Shown here piece after piece: positions 19,665 to 29,169 of a stretch of DNA of 64,000 nucleotides. The stretch comes from Diplonema papillatum (taxonomy: Eukaryota > Euglenozoa > Diplonemea > Diplonemida > Diplonemidae), in assembly GCA_030068145.1 (NCBI GenBank), contig JAPJBO010001119.1, forward strand, positions 1-64,000. The letters are read 5' to 3'. The position numbers and the translations under genes were made by a program. A model generated the notes under the pieces. That model was given only the letters and a program-made list of their open reading frames with translations. It did no database searches and was not told the origin of the DNA. Within the stretch, counting starts at the first letter, position 1. Each line of letters starts with the position of its first letter.

Positions 19665-20381
19665 AGACCTGCCGCAAACCCGGACCCCGTCGATTTTCTG
19701 GGCGCGGTGGTCGACAAGAGGAACGCGACGAAGTGCGTCGCGCCCTACAAGGGGAAGTGTGAGGTCTGCCGCCGCCTCGGAGACAAACAGGGGCCCACCG
19801 TGCAGGCGTGCTGTCGGCACCACCACGCCGCCGACGACGGGCTACCCATCGCGATCTGCGACCGACACCGAATGTCCAGGTGCGCGGTCTGCAACACGCC
19901 GAAGACGTGCTGTGCCGCAGGGCACCACGGGTGCCGCAAACACAACCGCGGCCCGTGCGAAGGGTGCCGCCAGCTGCCGACGCTCGCAGAGCGACGACCC
20001 GCCGCGTGCTGCGGCAAAGGGCACCACAGTGCCGACGAACCGAAGGCTACGAAGCCCGCCGCACCACCCAACACGAACACGCCGGCGCCCGCGGCCACGC
20101 CGCGCTCGCCTGCGGCTGAGCAACTGTCCGAGTCGCCCAGGAAGGGGCGGAAGCGTATCCTGCAGGAGACCCCGCGACCGACCACCCACCGGGGGCCGAA
20201 GCGCCCGGCCAAGAAGGCAGCGACGCGGCAACGCACGCGAACGGCGCGTGGAAGGAACCTTAACGACATTGGTCACCCGGTGACTATAAAACTCCGGATC
20301 TCTAAAAGAACTGCACAATACCTGGTGACGTTCACAAAAGCTAAATTTGAAGATACACGGATGCGCAACCACATGACGTGA
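19665..20381 (+). CDS. Cys/His-rich putative zinc-binding exon with basic tail
   Basis: No ATG begins this frame. The likely 5' edge is the acceptor CCCGCCCCCCAG ending at 19664, in phase with the donor at 19017, so it may be the second exon of the glutaredoxin gene or part of a separate gene. The first 120 residues carry repeated Cys/His pairs (KCEVCRRL, ACCRHHH, CDRHRMSRCAVC, CCAAGHHGC, PCEGC, CCGKGHH), which suggest several zinc sites of no family I recognise. A Pro/Thr linker and a strongly basic stretch (KRPAKKAATRQRTRTARGR) follow, consistent with nucleic-acid binding or nuclear localisation. From about 20262 the frame runs into a copy of the dispersed CCGGxGACTxTAAAA element, so the last 35-40 residues are probably not native. 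Confidence 0.5.
   Translation, partial: RPAANPDPVDFLGAVVDKRNATKCVAPYKGKCEVCRRLGDKQGPTVQACCRHHHAADDGLPIAICDRHRMSRCAVCNTPKTCCAAGHHGCRKHNRGPCEGCRQLPTLAERRPAACCGKGHHSADEPKATKPAAPPNTNTPAPAATPRSPAAEQLSESPRKGRKRILQETPRPTTHRGPKRPAKKAATRQRTRTARGRNLNDIGHPVTIKLRISKRTAQYLVTFTKAKFEDTRMRNHMT
20262..20320 (+). repeat. CCGGTGACTATAAAA element overlapping the Cys-rich exon's 3' end
   Basis: AGGAACCTTAACGACATTGG, CACCCGGTGACTATAAAA, CTCCGGATCTCTAAAAGAAC. The flank AGGAACCTT(T)A(A)CG is also present before the copy at 30721, showing that the family extends at least 20 bp further 5'. Confidence 0.65.
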
Positions 20382-20442
20382 CAATAAACAGTAAAGCAGG
20401 GGCTTATATAATATTATGGATAGCAACTTGGTGCGTAGTACG

Positions 20443-20541
20443 GGTTGGCCGGGTGCGAGAAGGCCCGGCGAAGGAGGTGGCGAAGGCGCGGATGTGCGGA
20501 AGCGGCCACAAAAGCGTAATGTTCGTGCGGTTAAAAATTCT
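20443..20541 (-). pseudogene. Inverted fragment of the truncated-hemoglobin gene
   Basis: On the minus strand this segment matches 21376-21479 (CGCACGAACAT ... TTCTGGCCGCTTCCGCACAT ... CCTTCTCGCACCCGGCC) with small changes. It lies about 0.8 kb upstream of the gene and is one of few inverted gene fragments in the window. Confidence 0.8.
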
Positions 20542-21213
20542 CTCTGGGTTTACAGTGGGCTGCTATTGCTTGTAATGTTGCCAGCTGGCAGACGGGTGTG
20601 ATTTCTGGCAACTTCTTGCATTTAGTACTTCCCGTGAACTTCCCAAGTACTTCCCGAGTACGCCGCTTGTACACCCAAGTAAGGCCACTGGATCACACCG
20701 TTCAAGGCATCGTACATTCGTGTGCATATCATACCTGCGGTAGTGCGGTAGTGGCAGTACGTGTGCTTGTGCGTGTGTCTTTGTTGCCTTCAGTTGGAAC
20801 ACAAACAAACACTGTTGCCCCAACGCCTTTACCCGATCTTCTTGCCGCAGCGCGTTCTGACTGCCAAGTTGGCACCTGGCTGGGGGGGGCGAGCATGACA
20901 CAGTGTCCTGCGTGGGATGAAAAGCGTCGGCAACTTCTGCCAAGAGGCATGCCCAAGTCTCACCCACTGCACTCCCAACTTTCCCGCCTAATCTCTCAGA
21001 CCCATATAAGCCCCTGCAGTAAAGTAGAAGCGACTCAAAGTATGAAAAGGAACGAAAACACACTGCCCAGACCCTGCTCTAACAGCACAAGGAAACCCCG
21101 CCTCACAAGTCAAACGGAGACTTCAAAAAAAAAAAAAAAAAGAAAACCGACCGCTTACTACCAGAAACAGTCTAGAACTTGCACTCCAGAATAACGCAAC
21201 ACCCGAAACACAG
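20542..21213. other. Upstream region of the hemoglobin-like gene
   Basis: No gene is recognised. Segment 20585-20700 (CGTGAACTTCCC, GTACACCCAAGTAAGGCCAC) recurs at 46135-46245. A poly-A run lies at 21125-21140. Any upstream exon of the hemoglobin-like gene was not found. Confidence 0.4.
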
Positions 21214-21882
21214 GCGGCGTTGCCGGTCTCGCTGCAAAACTTGGCACCCAGCCCGCTCCCGTTGGCCGGCACGTCCGTCATCGTCGCGCCGACGAATCTG
21301 CCGTTCCCGCTGTCGGTCACCTTGTGCTCGGAAGCCGTCGGCTACCAGCAGGGCACCGCCCTTCCGCTGGCCATCGACCGCACGAACATCACGCTTTTCT
21401 GGCCGCTTCCGCACATCCGCGCCTTCGCCACCTCCTTTGCCACCCGGGCCTTCTCGCACCCGGCCCTCAACCCGTACTACGCACAATCGTACCCGGATCC
21501 CGGCGCCCTGGGCGACCGTCTCTCTGCCTTCTTCATCGAGCGGTTCGGCGGGCCGGCCGGGGCCTCGCGGAATGCGACCCTCCGCTCGGCCCCCTCCGTC
21601 CTGACCTGCCCCGCGATGCTGGCGCTGCGGCACGCGCACCTGCCGTACGACGAAGCGGCCGCCGAGGCGTGGCTGCGGCTGATGGACGGCGTCATGCGCG
21701 ACCGGGCGATGGTGCCGGCCGACGCGGTGCCGGTTTTGAGGCAGTACTTCGCGGCGACGATGTCGCTCATCTACAACTCCCGGTCTCAGGAGGGGAACCA
21801 AAAGCGGTTCAACGATGCGCCTTTGGATGACGAGACTTTCGTGTCGAAAGCCTGCTCAGAACCCTTGCTTGAGTCTCAGTAG
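21214..21882 (+). CDS. Truncated (2-on-2) hemoglobin-like protein, group II resemblance
   Basis: The open frame has no early ATG, so an acceptor at ACACAG/GCG (21213) is assumed and the start is uncertain. From residue 60 (numbered from 21220) the order fits truncated hemoglobins: FATSFATRAFSHPALNPYY resembles the B helix and CD region; RLSAFFIERFGGP is the E-helix end with the GGP turn; TCPAMLALRHAHLPY carries the RxRHxPF-like motif whose His (about H138) would be the proximal haem ligand; EAAAEAWLRLMDGVM and LRQYFAATMSLIYN match the G and H helices. Family members bind O2 or NO. The usual Gly-His before the proximal motif is replaced by TC. The last 20 residues may lie beyond the true end. 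Two broken copies follow. Confidence 0.62.
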   Translation, partial: AALPVSLQNLAPSPLPLAGTSVIVAPTNLPFPLSVTLCSEAVGYQQGTALPLAIDRTNITLFWPLPHIRAFATSFATRAFSHPALNPYYAQSYPDPGALGDRLSAFFIERFGGPAGASRNATLRSAPSVLTCPAMLALRHAHLPYDEAAAEAWLRLMDGVMRDRAMVPADAVPVLRQYFAATMSLIYNSRSQEGNQKRFNDAPLDDETFVSKACSEPLLESQ

Positions 21883-21884
21883 AC

Positions 21885-22350
21885 AGCTTGTCGAAAGCCA
21901 GCCCGACTCTTGCTGGTGTCTCACCAGACAACTTGTCGAAGCCAGCATAACCTTAGGTCACGCGGATCCCGGCGCCTGAGCGACCGTCTCTCTGCCTTCT
22001 TCATCGAGTGGTTCGGCGGGCCGGCCGGGGCCTCGCGGAATGCGACCCTCCGCTCGGCCCCCTCCGTCCGGACCTGCCCCGCGATGCTGGCGCTGCGGCA
22101 CGCGCACCTGCCGTACGACGAAGCGGCCGCCGAGGCGTGGCTGCGGCTGATGGACGGCGTCATGCGCGACCGGGCGATGGTGCCGGCCGACGCGGTGCCG
22201 GTTTTGAGGCAGTACTTCGCGGCGACGATGTCGCTCATCTACAACTCCCGGTCTCAGGAGGGGAACCAAAAGCGGTTCAACGATGCGCCTTTGGATGACG
22301 AGACTTTCGTGTCGAAAGCCTGCTCAGAACCCTTGCTTGAGTCTCAGTAG
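21885..22350 (+). pseudogene. Partial copy 1 of the hemoglobin-like gene
   Basis: It repeats the gene from GDRLSAFFIE (GDRLSAFFIEW here) to the stop almost identically, preceded by a copied downstream segment (ACTCTTGCTGGTGTCTCACC, GACAACTTGTCG). It lacks the B-helix region and any start. Confidence 0.85.
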
Positions 22351-22970
22351 ACAGCTTGTCGAAAGCCAGCCCAACTCTTGCAGAAGTCTCACTAGACAGC
22401 TTGCCGAAGCCAGCTTAACCTTAAGACACGACACATTCGTGTCAAACACCAGCTCAGAACCCTTGCTTGAGTCTCAGTAGACAGCTTGCCGAAAGCCAGC
22501 CCGACTCTTGCTGGTGTCTCACCAGACAACTTGTCGAAGCCAGCATAACCTTAGGTCACGCGGATCCCGGCGCCTGAGCGACCGTCTCTCTGCCTTCTTC
22601 ATCGAGTGGTTCGGCGGGCCGGCCGGGGCCTCGCGGAATGCGACCCTCCGCTCGGCCCCCTCCGTCCTGACCTGCCCCGCGATGCTGGCGCTGCGGCACG
22701 CGCACCTGCCGTACGACGAAGCGGCCGCCGAGGCGTGGCTGCGGCTGATGAGTACTTCGCGGCGACGATGTCGCTCATCTACAACTCCCGGTCTCAGGAG
22801 GGGAACCAAAAGCGGTTCAACGACGCTCCTTTGAACGAAGGTCAGGAGATACTCGTGTCAAGCACAAGCTCAGGGCCCTTGCATGAGTGTCAGTAGACAG
22901 CTTGTCGAAAGCCAGCCAATTCTTGCTGGAGTCTCACTAGACAACTTGTCAAAGGCACCTCAACCTCGGG
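22351..22970 (+). pseudogene. Partial copy 2 of the hemoglobin-like gene with internal deletion
   Basis: It has the same unit as copy 1, but a deletion after WLRLM removes the next 20 or so codons and shifts the frame into GTACTTCGCGGCG. The unit is separated from copy 1 by several repeats of the ACAGCTTG(T/C)CGAAAGCCAGC downstream motif (about 21885-23045). Confidence 0.85.
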
Positions 22971-23698
22971 TCGAGATATTCATAACGAAAGCCTGCTCAG
23001 AACCCTTGCCAGAGCTTCACTGACAACGTGTTGAAAGCCATCCCAACTTTTGCTGGGGTTGACGCGCGCAAGACTCACACCCTTCTGTCAGCAGTTTCCA
23101 TCAGCAAGCAAGAGCAGTCCGCGGCAACCCAGAATTTGCAACGGAAGAACTCTCGCCAGCACAAGCTGTTGGGCAGCGTGCGATCGCTCCTTCCAGAATG
23201 AGGTCTACAGCGCTGCCGACCGTTGCGTCTCTCTCTCTCTCTCTCTATTAAGCCAGTCCACCTCCAGCACCACAGTACACCTCGGTCTATCAGTCCCTAT
23301 CTCCGGGGGCTATTGGAATTGCCTGGATCTGTCTTTGACAATAACGCGCTGTCGCCACAAAGTATGTGCATTCTAAACTCCGACTTTGACGATGCACCGC
23401 GGGTTGGAGATGGACCGACTTGCTCTCTATCCCTTGTCGAACGAGCCGGCCTCTGCCCAAATTTGCCAATCTGGGAGAGCCGGGTTCCCATCTGTGCGGG
23501 GAAAGAGGGCATCCCGCCTCTTGTACCATTTTTCACAGCCCGCTTTCGATTCGCCGCAACTGATCCAGTGTGCACTGGCTTCGGAGTTCGTGCCACAACG
23601 TTTGTGTCACGAGACGTGGCAACACGCTCGAACTAGATTCCAGTGTCTTCGCACCAAGACAACGCATTAGGTCTGCCTAGGTTTCAGTGCGCCTGCGT
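22971..23698. other. Intergenic, no gene recognised
   Basis: It contains a (CT)n run at 23231-23247 and a diverged copy of the CAGTCCCTATCTC/GGTCTATCAG phrase seen near the window start. Open frames are short and overlapping. Confidence 0.35.
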
Positions 23699-23757
23699 CC
23701 CATGGCAAAGTGTACAAGGTCCGTGCGCAGCACGGACCTTGTACACTTTGCCATGGG
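23699..23757. repeat. Perfect 28-bp-stem hairpin
   Basis: The left arm starts CCCATGGCAAAGTGTACAAG and the right arm is its exact complement, separated only by GCA. With a 28-bp stem and a 3-nt loop, it resembles a minimal inverted-repeat element or a small-RNA hairpin precursor. It is not followed by a T run on either strand. Confidence 0.9.
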
Positions 23758-23964
23758 AGGGAAGCAAACAGAGCAGCTCTGCGATCATGATAGCCTCTCT
23801 ACAGTGTTCGCGCTAAGGAAAAAAGCGGCTGATTTCAGCCGGAAAAAAAATTCTTGAAAAACTGACCGGCTGATAATCAGCCGGCTGCTTTTTGGAAGGT
23901 CTGCCGATCAGAAGGGGCTTACGACAACATCTTGCCGGCGCATCAAGCTGATTGAACGGCATAG

Positions 23965-24177
23965 CATGCAGGGTCAAAACCTTGTGTCTTTTTAAAACGC
24001 TCCCGCGGGGCCGATGGAGCCCTAAATTTTTTTTTGGAAAAAAAGATTTTTGCTCAACTTCCTCAAAAATTACTGCACAGTTTGTTCCAAACTTTTAAAA
24101 TTCAAAAAACCCTTTTTTTTTCCGGAATTTTTTTTTTTGGCCATTTTCAAAAAGACACAAGGTTTTGACCCTGCATG
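23965..24177 (+). mobile_element. 213-bp MITE, copy 2 (TSD ATAG)
   Basis: It has the same terminal repeats and length as the copy at 7416-7628, with near-identical core. It is flanked by ATAG at 23961-23964 and 24178-24181. The two copies have different 4-bp flanking duplications (ATAA, ATAG), as expected of independent insertions. Confidence 0.9.
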
Positions 24178-24218
24178 ATAGCCAAAGCTAACACTTGTGC
24201 GAGTCTGCCGGTAAAAAA

Positions 24219-24266
24219 GGGCTCAAATTTGAATCAGCCGGCAAGCCGGCTGTTTAAATTTCGAGC
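24219..24266. repeat. Imperfect inverted repeat
   Basis: GGGCTCAAATTTGAATCAGC and GCCGGCTGTTTAAATTTCGA are near-complementary arms meeting at CAGCCGGCAAGCCGGCTG. It abuts the 5' truncated copy of the secreted-protein gene. Confidence 0.7.
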
Positions 24267-24685
24267 CCCCCTCGACGCTGCTGTGCCTGCTGACGGCGCT
24301 GGTTCTGCACGCGCGGGAAGGCTGGCAGACGGCGTTGTATGCGGGACCGGGGGACGCCCAGCCTTTGGCGCCCGCCGGGGTGGCGGTGGTGGCAGGACCC
24401 GAGGACCTGGCCAACGTGTCGCGGCCGCACCACAGCTGCGTGCACAGGGGAGGCGCGTCGGTCGGCACGCTGTTCGTGTGCTACCACGGCGACCCGGCGG
24501 TGTTCACCCACTGGCACACGGCGTGGCTGCCGTCCGGCTGCGGGACGTGGTCCCAGCGGAGCACAGGGGCCAGCTCGACTTCCCGACACCCCCCTCCACG
24601 AGATGTACTGGGGCCGACTGCGTCTTGCACGCGCAGACCCAGCTTGGGGAGGGGCTACCGGCCGCAATCCGCCGAACGTGACCGC
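24267..24685 (+). pseudogene. 5' fragment copy of the secreted-protein gene
   Basis: It matches the gene at 25369 from STLLCLLTALVLHAREGW to about GRNPRNVT but lacks the ATG and first codons. It carries small indels (for example at GTGTTCACCCACTGGCACACGG and ATGTACTGGGGCCGAC) that break the frame. At its end it is joined to the right half of the TCTAGCCTCC element (24686-24790). Confidence 0.85.
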
Positions 24686-24790
24686 GTAAGCGTTCAACCA
24701 AAAAGACCCACTTTGTAGTTGAAAATTGTTCCTCCCCCTCTAGCCTCCTTCGAAGTAAGCACACGGCAGCCCCCCTCGAGTATTTCAGCA

Positions 24791-25368
24791 TCAAATCTGC
24801 GGAAGAAAGGTGGAATGCTGACCCCGTATCCGTATCATAGAAGCAGTTTGCTCCGAAGACAGCTGGAACGACGCCAAACCCGTGTACCCTCAGGACGTAG
24901 CCTTCGCTCAATGGAAGCTGAAGTTTCCCATCAAGGTGTTAGCCGCCGCCGTAGGCCGCGCAGTTGCGAGAAAGAAGAGGGCCCGCAGCGTTACAAGGCG
25001 GCGATCCCCCGCGAGACGAGCTCGCCCGCCGGCCAGAGCGCCCGCTGCAGCACCAACTCCGGTGCCGCCACTCACTGTAGCAGAGCCGCAACCTGCAGCG
25101 CGCCTCCGGAGCGACTTACGCCCGCCGTAGCAGTGCGAAGAGAAGTGAGGAGACTGGAAACTCCCCGGAGAGATGGCCCCTGCACTCTACAGTGGCACCA
25201 ACATGCATCAATGAAGAAAGAGGGGGTTTGCCCCCCGTTTGGTTGTGGTTCCACCGCGAAAATCCCCAAATCACGAAATCTTCATTCAGAACCGCACCCC
25301 CTTTCCCCCCCACAAACACACCCCCCCCGAGGGAAAGGAACACGCGGGAGCGGAGCAGCTTCGGTTGC
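24791..25368. other. Spacer between fragment and parent gene
   Basis: No supported gene is present. Segment 25107-25195 is the reverse complement of 12948-13035. The stretch just before the ATG is C-rich with poor coding character. Confidence 0.4.
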
Positions 25369-27126
25369 ATGCGCTTCGAGCAATGCCTCTTCCCCTCGAC
25401 GCTGCTGTGCCTGCTGACGGCGCTGGTTCTGCACGCGCGGGAAGGCTGGCAGACGGCGTTGTATGAGGGACCGGGGGACGCCCAGCCTTTGGCGCCCGCC
25501 GGGGTGGCGGTGGTGGCAGGGCCCGAGGACCTGGCCAACGTGTCGCGGCTGCACCACAGCTGCGTGCACAGGGGAGGCGCGTCGGTCGGCACGCTGTTCG
25601 TGTGCTACCACGGCGACCCGGCGGTGTTCACCCACTGGCACGGCGTGGCTGCCGTCCGGCTGCGGGACGTGGTCCCAGCGGAGCACAGGGGCCAGCTCGA
25701 CTTCCCCACACCCCCCGACACCTCCCTCCATGAGATGTACTGGGGCGACTGCGTCTTGCACGCGCGGACCCAGCTGGGGTGGGTTGCCGGCCGGAATCCG
25801 CGGAACGTGACTGTCCTCTCGCTCGCGCCGTCCGTGGTCGTTAGGAGCTCGAGGCAGATTAATTCGTTCGCAGCGCACACGGCGGTGGGGTATTTCATGG
25901 GGAGGAACAGGGGAGACGACATGCCGTGCACTCTGGACGCGCAGGGATTCCTGTTCTGGGGGGAGTCCATTTTTCCAAGGCCGTACTCCGTCGTCGCCGT
26001 GTGGAGGCAAACCCGCTCCCGCGACGCGTCAACGTACGCTCCGTTGCTCTCGAGGCACGTGTGCACGCGCATGGGCGTCGCCGGGCTCTTCCAGTACCGC
26101 CAGGGCTCTCCGGGCCACAGGGGCGGCGCGTCGGCGGCGGACGTCTTCCGGGCGAACTTCGACGAAGGCGAGTTCGCGGCCAACGGCACCGCCGCCCGCG
26201 GTGCTGTTTTCGGGGGGGTCGCCGGGCTCCCGGGGTGCTTCGTCGCCTACAACCGGTCGTCGATCGCCGCCCGCACGGCGCGGTTGACTCGGGCGGTGCG
26301 CGACGGCGTGGTGGACACCCCACCAACCCCCCCGCCGCCCCGCCGCGGCCCCCGCGGGCCCCCGGCGCGGGCCGTCTTTGCGACGGCGCTTCCGCCGCTG
26401 CCGAAGCCGGCCGGGGCGACCCCGGAGCTCTGCCGGTTCCTTGCGAAGCGCGCCGAAAAACACCCGTGCTGGCCACACCAAATCGCGGCCGACTTCGTCA
26501 AGGGGGTTGCAGAGCTGCAGCTGCCCTACGAGGCGGTCGTCGCGGTAGGCGTGTTCATGGGGTCGCGAGAGGACGTTGTCGCGTGGGAGGCGCACAAAAT
26601 CGCGCTCGAAAACTCCGCGTCCTCTTCCTCCGGGTCCGTCAGCATCCTGATCATCCCCCTCCGCGCGTATTTGCTCGACTCCCTGAGCTCGTGGACTGCG
26701 AACCGCGTCGTGGACGCTGCGCGCCGCGCGCAGCCCTCGGCGGAGTTCTCGTGCTTCTTGCACCCCCTCTCGCGGCCGCAGCGGCGCGAGCCGTGGCGGC
26801 GGCTGCCGTCCCTCCTCGCCGGCCGCGCCTTCGTAGTCCCGGCGGACCCGCTGGCGCACGCGGCGTGCGTCTCGCACCGCCAGGCGGACGCCGACGAGTT
26901 CTTCCTGCACCCGGCGCTGCCGCTGCAGGCGGCGGTCGCAAGCATCGCGCCCGTCCTGCGGGAGACGGAGGTCGCGGTGGGCTACCCGTGGGGTGCCGAG
27001 GCCGGGGCCTTTGGCTCTTTGTCGACCTTCCACACGACGTCGAACTTCACCACTAGGATCATGAGCAGCTTCCTCCCGTGGGCACGTGAGCTGCGGGCTG
27101 CGAAGCTGGTGCAAGTCACTGGGTAG
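25369..27126 (+). CDS. Secreted protein of unknown family (585 residues)
   Basis: The ATG at 25369 opens a classical signal peptide (MRFEQC, then a Leu/Thr/Val-rich core LLCLLTALVL, ending near HAREGW). The mature part has several N-glycosylation sequons (NVS, NVT, NGT, NRS, NFT) and scattered cysteines, so it is likely extracellular or lumenal. A Pro-rich hinge (PPTPPPPRRGPRGPPA, about residues 325-340) divides it into an N-terminal domain with VVAVWRQTRSRD and a C-terminal domain with VAVGVFMGSREDVVAW and SILIIPLRAYL. I recognise neither; some phrases recall glycosyltransferases, but no DXD motif is convincing. GTGCAAGT near the end could be a donor. Fragments of the gene lie on both sides. 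Confidence 0.72.
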   Translation: MRFEQCLFPSTLLCLLTALVLHAREGWQTALYEGPGDAQPLAPAGVAVVAGPEDLANVSRLHHSCVHRGGASVGTLFVCYHGDPAVFTHWHGVAAVRLRDVVPAEHRGQLDFPTPPDTSLHEMYWGDCVLHARTQLGWVAGRNPRNVTVLSLAPSVVVRSSRQINSFAAHTAVGYFMGRNRGDDMPCTLDAQGFLFWGESIFPRPYSVVAVWRQTRSRDASTYAPLLSRHVCTRMGVAGLFQYRQGSPGHRGGASAADVFRANFDEGEFAANGTAARGAVFGGVAGLPGCFVAYNRSSIAARTARLTRAVRDGVVDTPPTPPPPRRGPRGPPARAVFATALPPLPKPAGATPELCRFLAKRAEKHPCWPHQIAADFVKGVAELQLPYEAVVAVGVFMGSREDVVAWEAHKIALENSASSSSGSVSILIIPLRAYLLDSLSSWTANRVVDAARRAQPSAEFSCFLHPLSRPQRREPWRRLPSLLAGRAFVVPADPLAHAACVSHRQADADEFFLHPALPLQAAVASIAPVLRETEVAVGYPWGAEAGAFGSLSTFHTTSNFTTRIMSSFLPWARELRAAKLVQVTG

Positions 27127-27345
27127 CATCCACCTGCATGTCGGCATCGAAAGTGCGACTTCCTTCCTAATTGTCGCCGCGGGCGTACTCATGCTCGATT
27201 TTGAGCTCTCTCTTGGAGTGCGCTTTCGCACACGTGGGGTCCGTTCCGTGACTGTTTTCTACGGGCTTCCGAATCGGCTGTAGCTGGGTGGGCCCCTTTT
27301 CTTACGCTATCGAGCTCAGCTTGCCACCGCCTGGCTCTTGATAGG
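27127..27345 (+). repeat. 3' flank, duplicated at 27640-27990
   Basis: Phrases such as GTCCGTTCCGTGACTGT, GGGCTTCCGAATCGGCTG, CGCGGGC and ATGCTCGA recur downstream between 27640 and 27850. The stop-proximal phrase ACAAGTCAC recurs at 27941. The order is partly shuffled. Confidence 0.7.
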
Positions 27346-27354
27346 TCTGGGGCA

Positions 27355-27545
27355 TTTCGGCCGTGGCGGCGGCTGCCGTCCCTCCTCGCCGGCCGCGCCT
27401 TCGTAGTCCTGGCGGACACGCTGGCGCACGCGGCGTGCGTCTCGCACCGCCAGGCGGACGCCGACGAGTTCTTCCTGCACCCGGCGCTGCCGCTGCAGGC
27501 GGCGGTCGCAAGCATCGCGCCCGTCCTGCGGGAGACGGACTTCCC
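27355..27545 (+). pseudogene. 3' fragment copy of the secreted-protein gene
   Basis: This is a nearly exact copy of 26790-26975 (RRLPSLLAGRAFVV to PVLRETE), then unrelated sequence. Together with the 5' fragment at 24267 it brackets the intact gene. Confidence 0.85.
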
Positions 27546-28350
27546 AATTACGACGCCATCTAGACCCTTGTTGTTGGACCTTTTTCATCAGGATGTCAAT
27601 CTAGACCTCAATCCTGTATCCTTCACTTGTAGGACGCCATCTACTGGTCGTGCCGCGGGCATGTTTATGCTCGACTCTTTGAGCTCTTCGAATGTGAGTT
27701 GAGTGCGCTTTCGATGCATGGCCTCGGGATTACTTTTGTTGAGGCACGTGGGTCCGTTCCGTGACTGTGCTCCCCGGGCTCCCGAATCGGCTGCAGCCGG
27801 GCGGCCCCCTTTTCTTTGCGCTATCAGGGGGCCAGCCTGCCATCTGTTGATGGGTGGTTCACCGTGTGAGCACCGGGGCATTTCGGGAGGTTGGTTTCCC
27901 GCTTTCCTCCCGCGGGCTCCGTCGGGCAGGCAGGCTGGTACAAGTCACCAAATAGCGTCGTGTACCTGCGTGTGGGCACGTTGCCGGGCAGCTTGCGTAC
28001 CTGCTACCATCCTTACATGCGGTAGCCGCTGCAGCCACGGTAGTCCACTAACACCACCGCCAAAAGGTGACAGGTCGTTCAGGGCACATCGGATCCGCGG
28101 CTAGCTTTGGCAACTTCCAAGTTCACATCCAGGGTAAACCGGTTCCGCAACTTCGAGAAGTTTCGCAGATGTGATCTCAACGAATGTCAGTCCCGAGGTA
28201 GGTCTGGGCTCAGATTGAAGGTGCTGTGAGTGGCGCTCTCGGGTGCAACCCGCGGCTCCCGATTTCTGCCAAGCCTTCTTGCATATCGTGGGTGCAATGC
28301 AGTGTCAGCTTGGAACTGTTACGAGCAAGAGAAAGAGAAAAGAGATAGAG
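27546..28350. other. Intergenic, duplicated flank sequence, no gene
   Basis: It holds the second copy of the 27.1-27.3 kb flank (27640-27990). From 27990 to 28350 I see no gene. Confidence 0.4.
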
Positions 28351-28604
28351 ACCGCTCCTGGTCCAGGAACGTGACGGTCAACCACAGCTTGCAAAGCTTG
28401 AGTCGGAGGCAGCACAGTGCTACAACCCGTCCGCTCTGCCCTGTGGCTGACCGTCACGACGAGCTTGTGTTCAGCCCGAGCGCCAAGCCCCACGCCTTGA
28501 TGTTTTAGTTTGGGAAATCGGGAGCCACTTGACCCGTAGGCCCGTGGCTCTGCAGTACCGCCGAACACGTGAAGCTTGGCTCCCGTGTAGCAGGCTTTCC
28601 CTGG
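28351..28604 (+). repeat. Dispersed 255-bp element (CTGGTCCAGGAACGTGACGG), copy 1
   Basis: It begins CCGCTCCTGGTCCAGGAACG and ends near GTAGCAGGCTTTCCCT, including CACAGCTTGCAAAG, AGCCACTTGACCCG and TCTGCAGTACCGCCGAACAC. Copies 2 and 3 are at 31653-31897 and 35724-35987, all on the + strand. Its AGCCACTTGACCC phrase also occurs in the 103-bp minisatellite, which suggests that array grew from part of this element. Confidence 0.85.
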
Positions 28605-29100
28605 TTACGAGCAAGAAAGAACCCAACTGGTTACTTCAACCACCCGGGTTCGTAACGAACAAGAAGAACGTAATTGATCAATAGAGCCACATTTCGCTTC
28701 ACCACAGGTGGCGAGTGGCATGTATCATCCGCTCCCAGCACGCGTCTCCGGCACATATTGAGAGATCCAGGGAAGCTATCGAGGCTCGGCAGCTTATTTG
28801 GCAGCCCACTCCTTTGCCCAATGCTCGCACATACCCTTTTCCCTCCAGACGCGGCCAGTCTTGCCCTTTTCTCGCAGCCCGTACAGGAGCACAACGCTCG
28901 CTGCACCTGTTCACACCTCCATTTTATCGCGCCTCTTCGACCAGCCTCCGCGGCTCTTGCAACGGGAATACAGGCCAAACGTGGCAAGCAGACGCTTTGC
29001 AGTGCTAACTGTGCTGCGCTGCAGCCCCGTGCTTAGTCAGTCTTTTTCGTGTTATACCCCTCTAACCTCGTTTTCGGCGTGGATACGAGCGTGGGTTGTG
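28605..29100. other. Spacer, no gene recognised
   Basis: Open frames here overlap on both strands and lack the strong G/C-ending codon bias of the supported genes. Confidence 0.35.
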
Positions 29101-29169
29101 TCCTTTGTTTGAGGTGTATGAGTGCCTGCCTTGGTCCCCCACGAGTAGGAATGTATCCCGCCGAAATCT

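Noticed and set aside
24175..24681. A separate small gene at 24.2 kb
   Set aside because: It is a truncated, frame-broken copy of the secreted-protein gene lacking its start.
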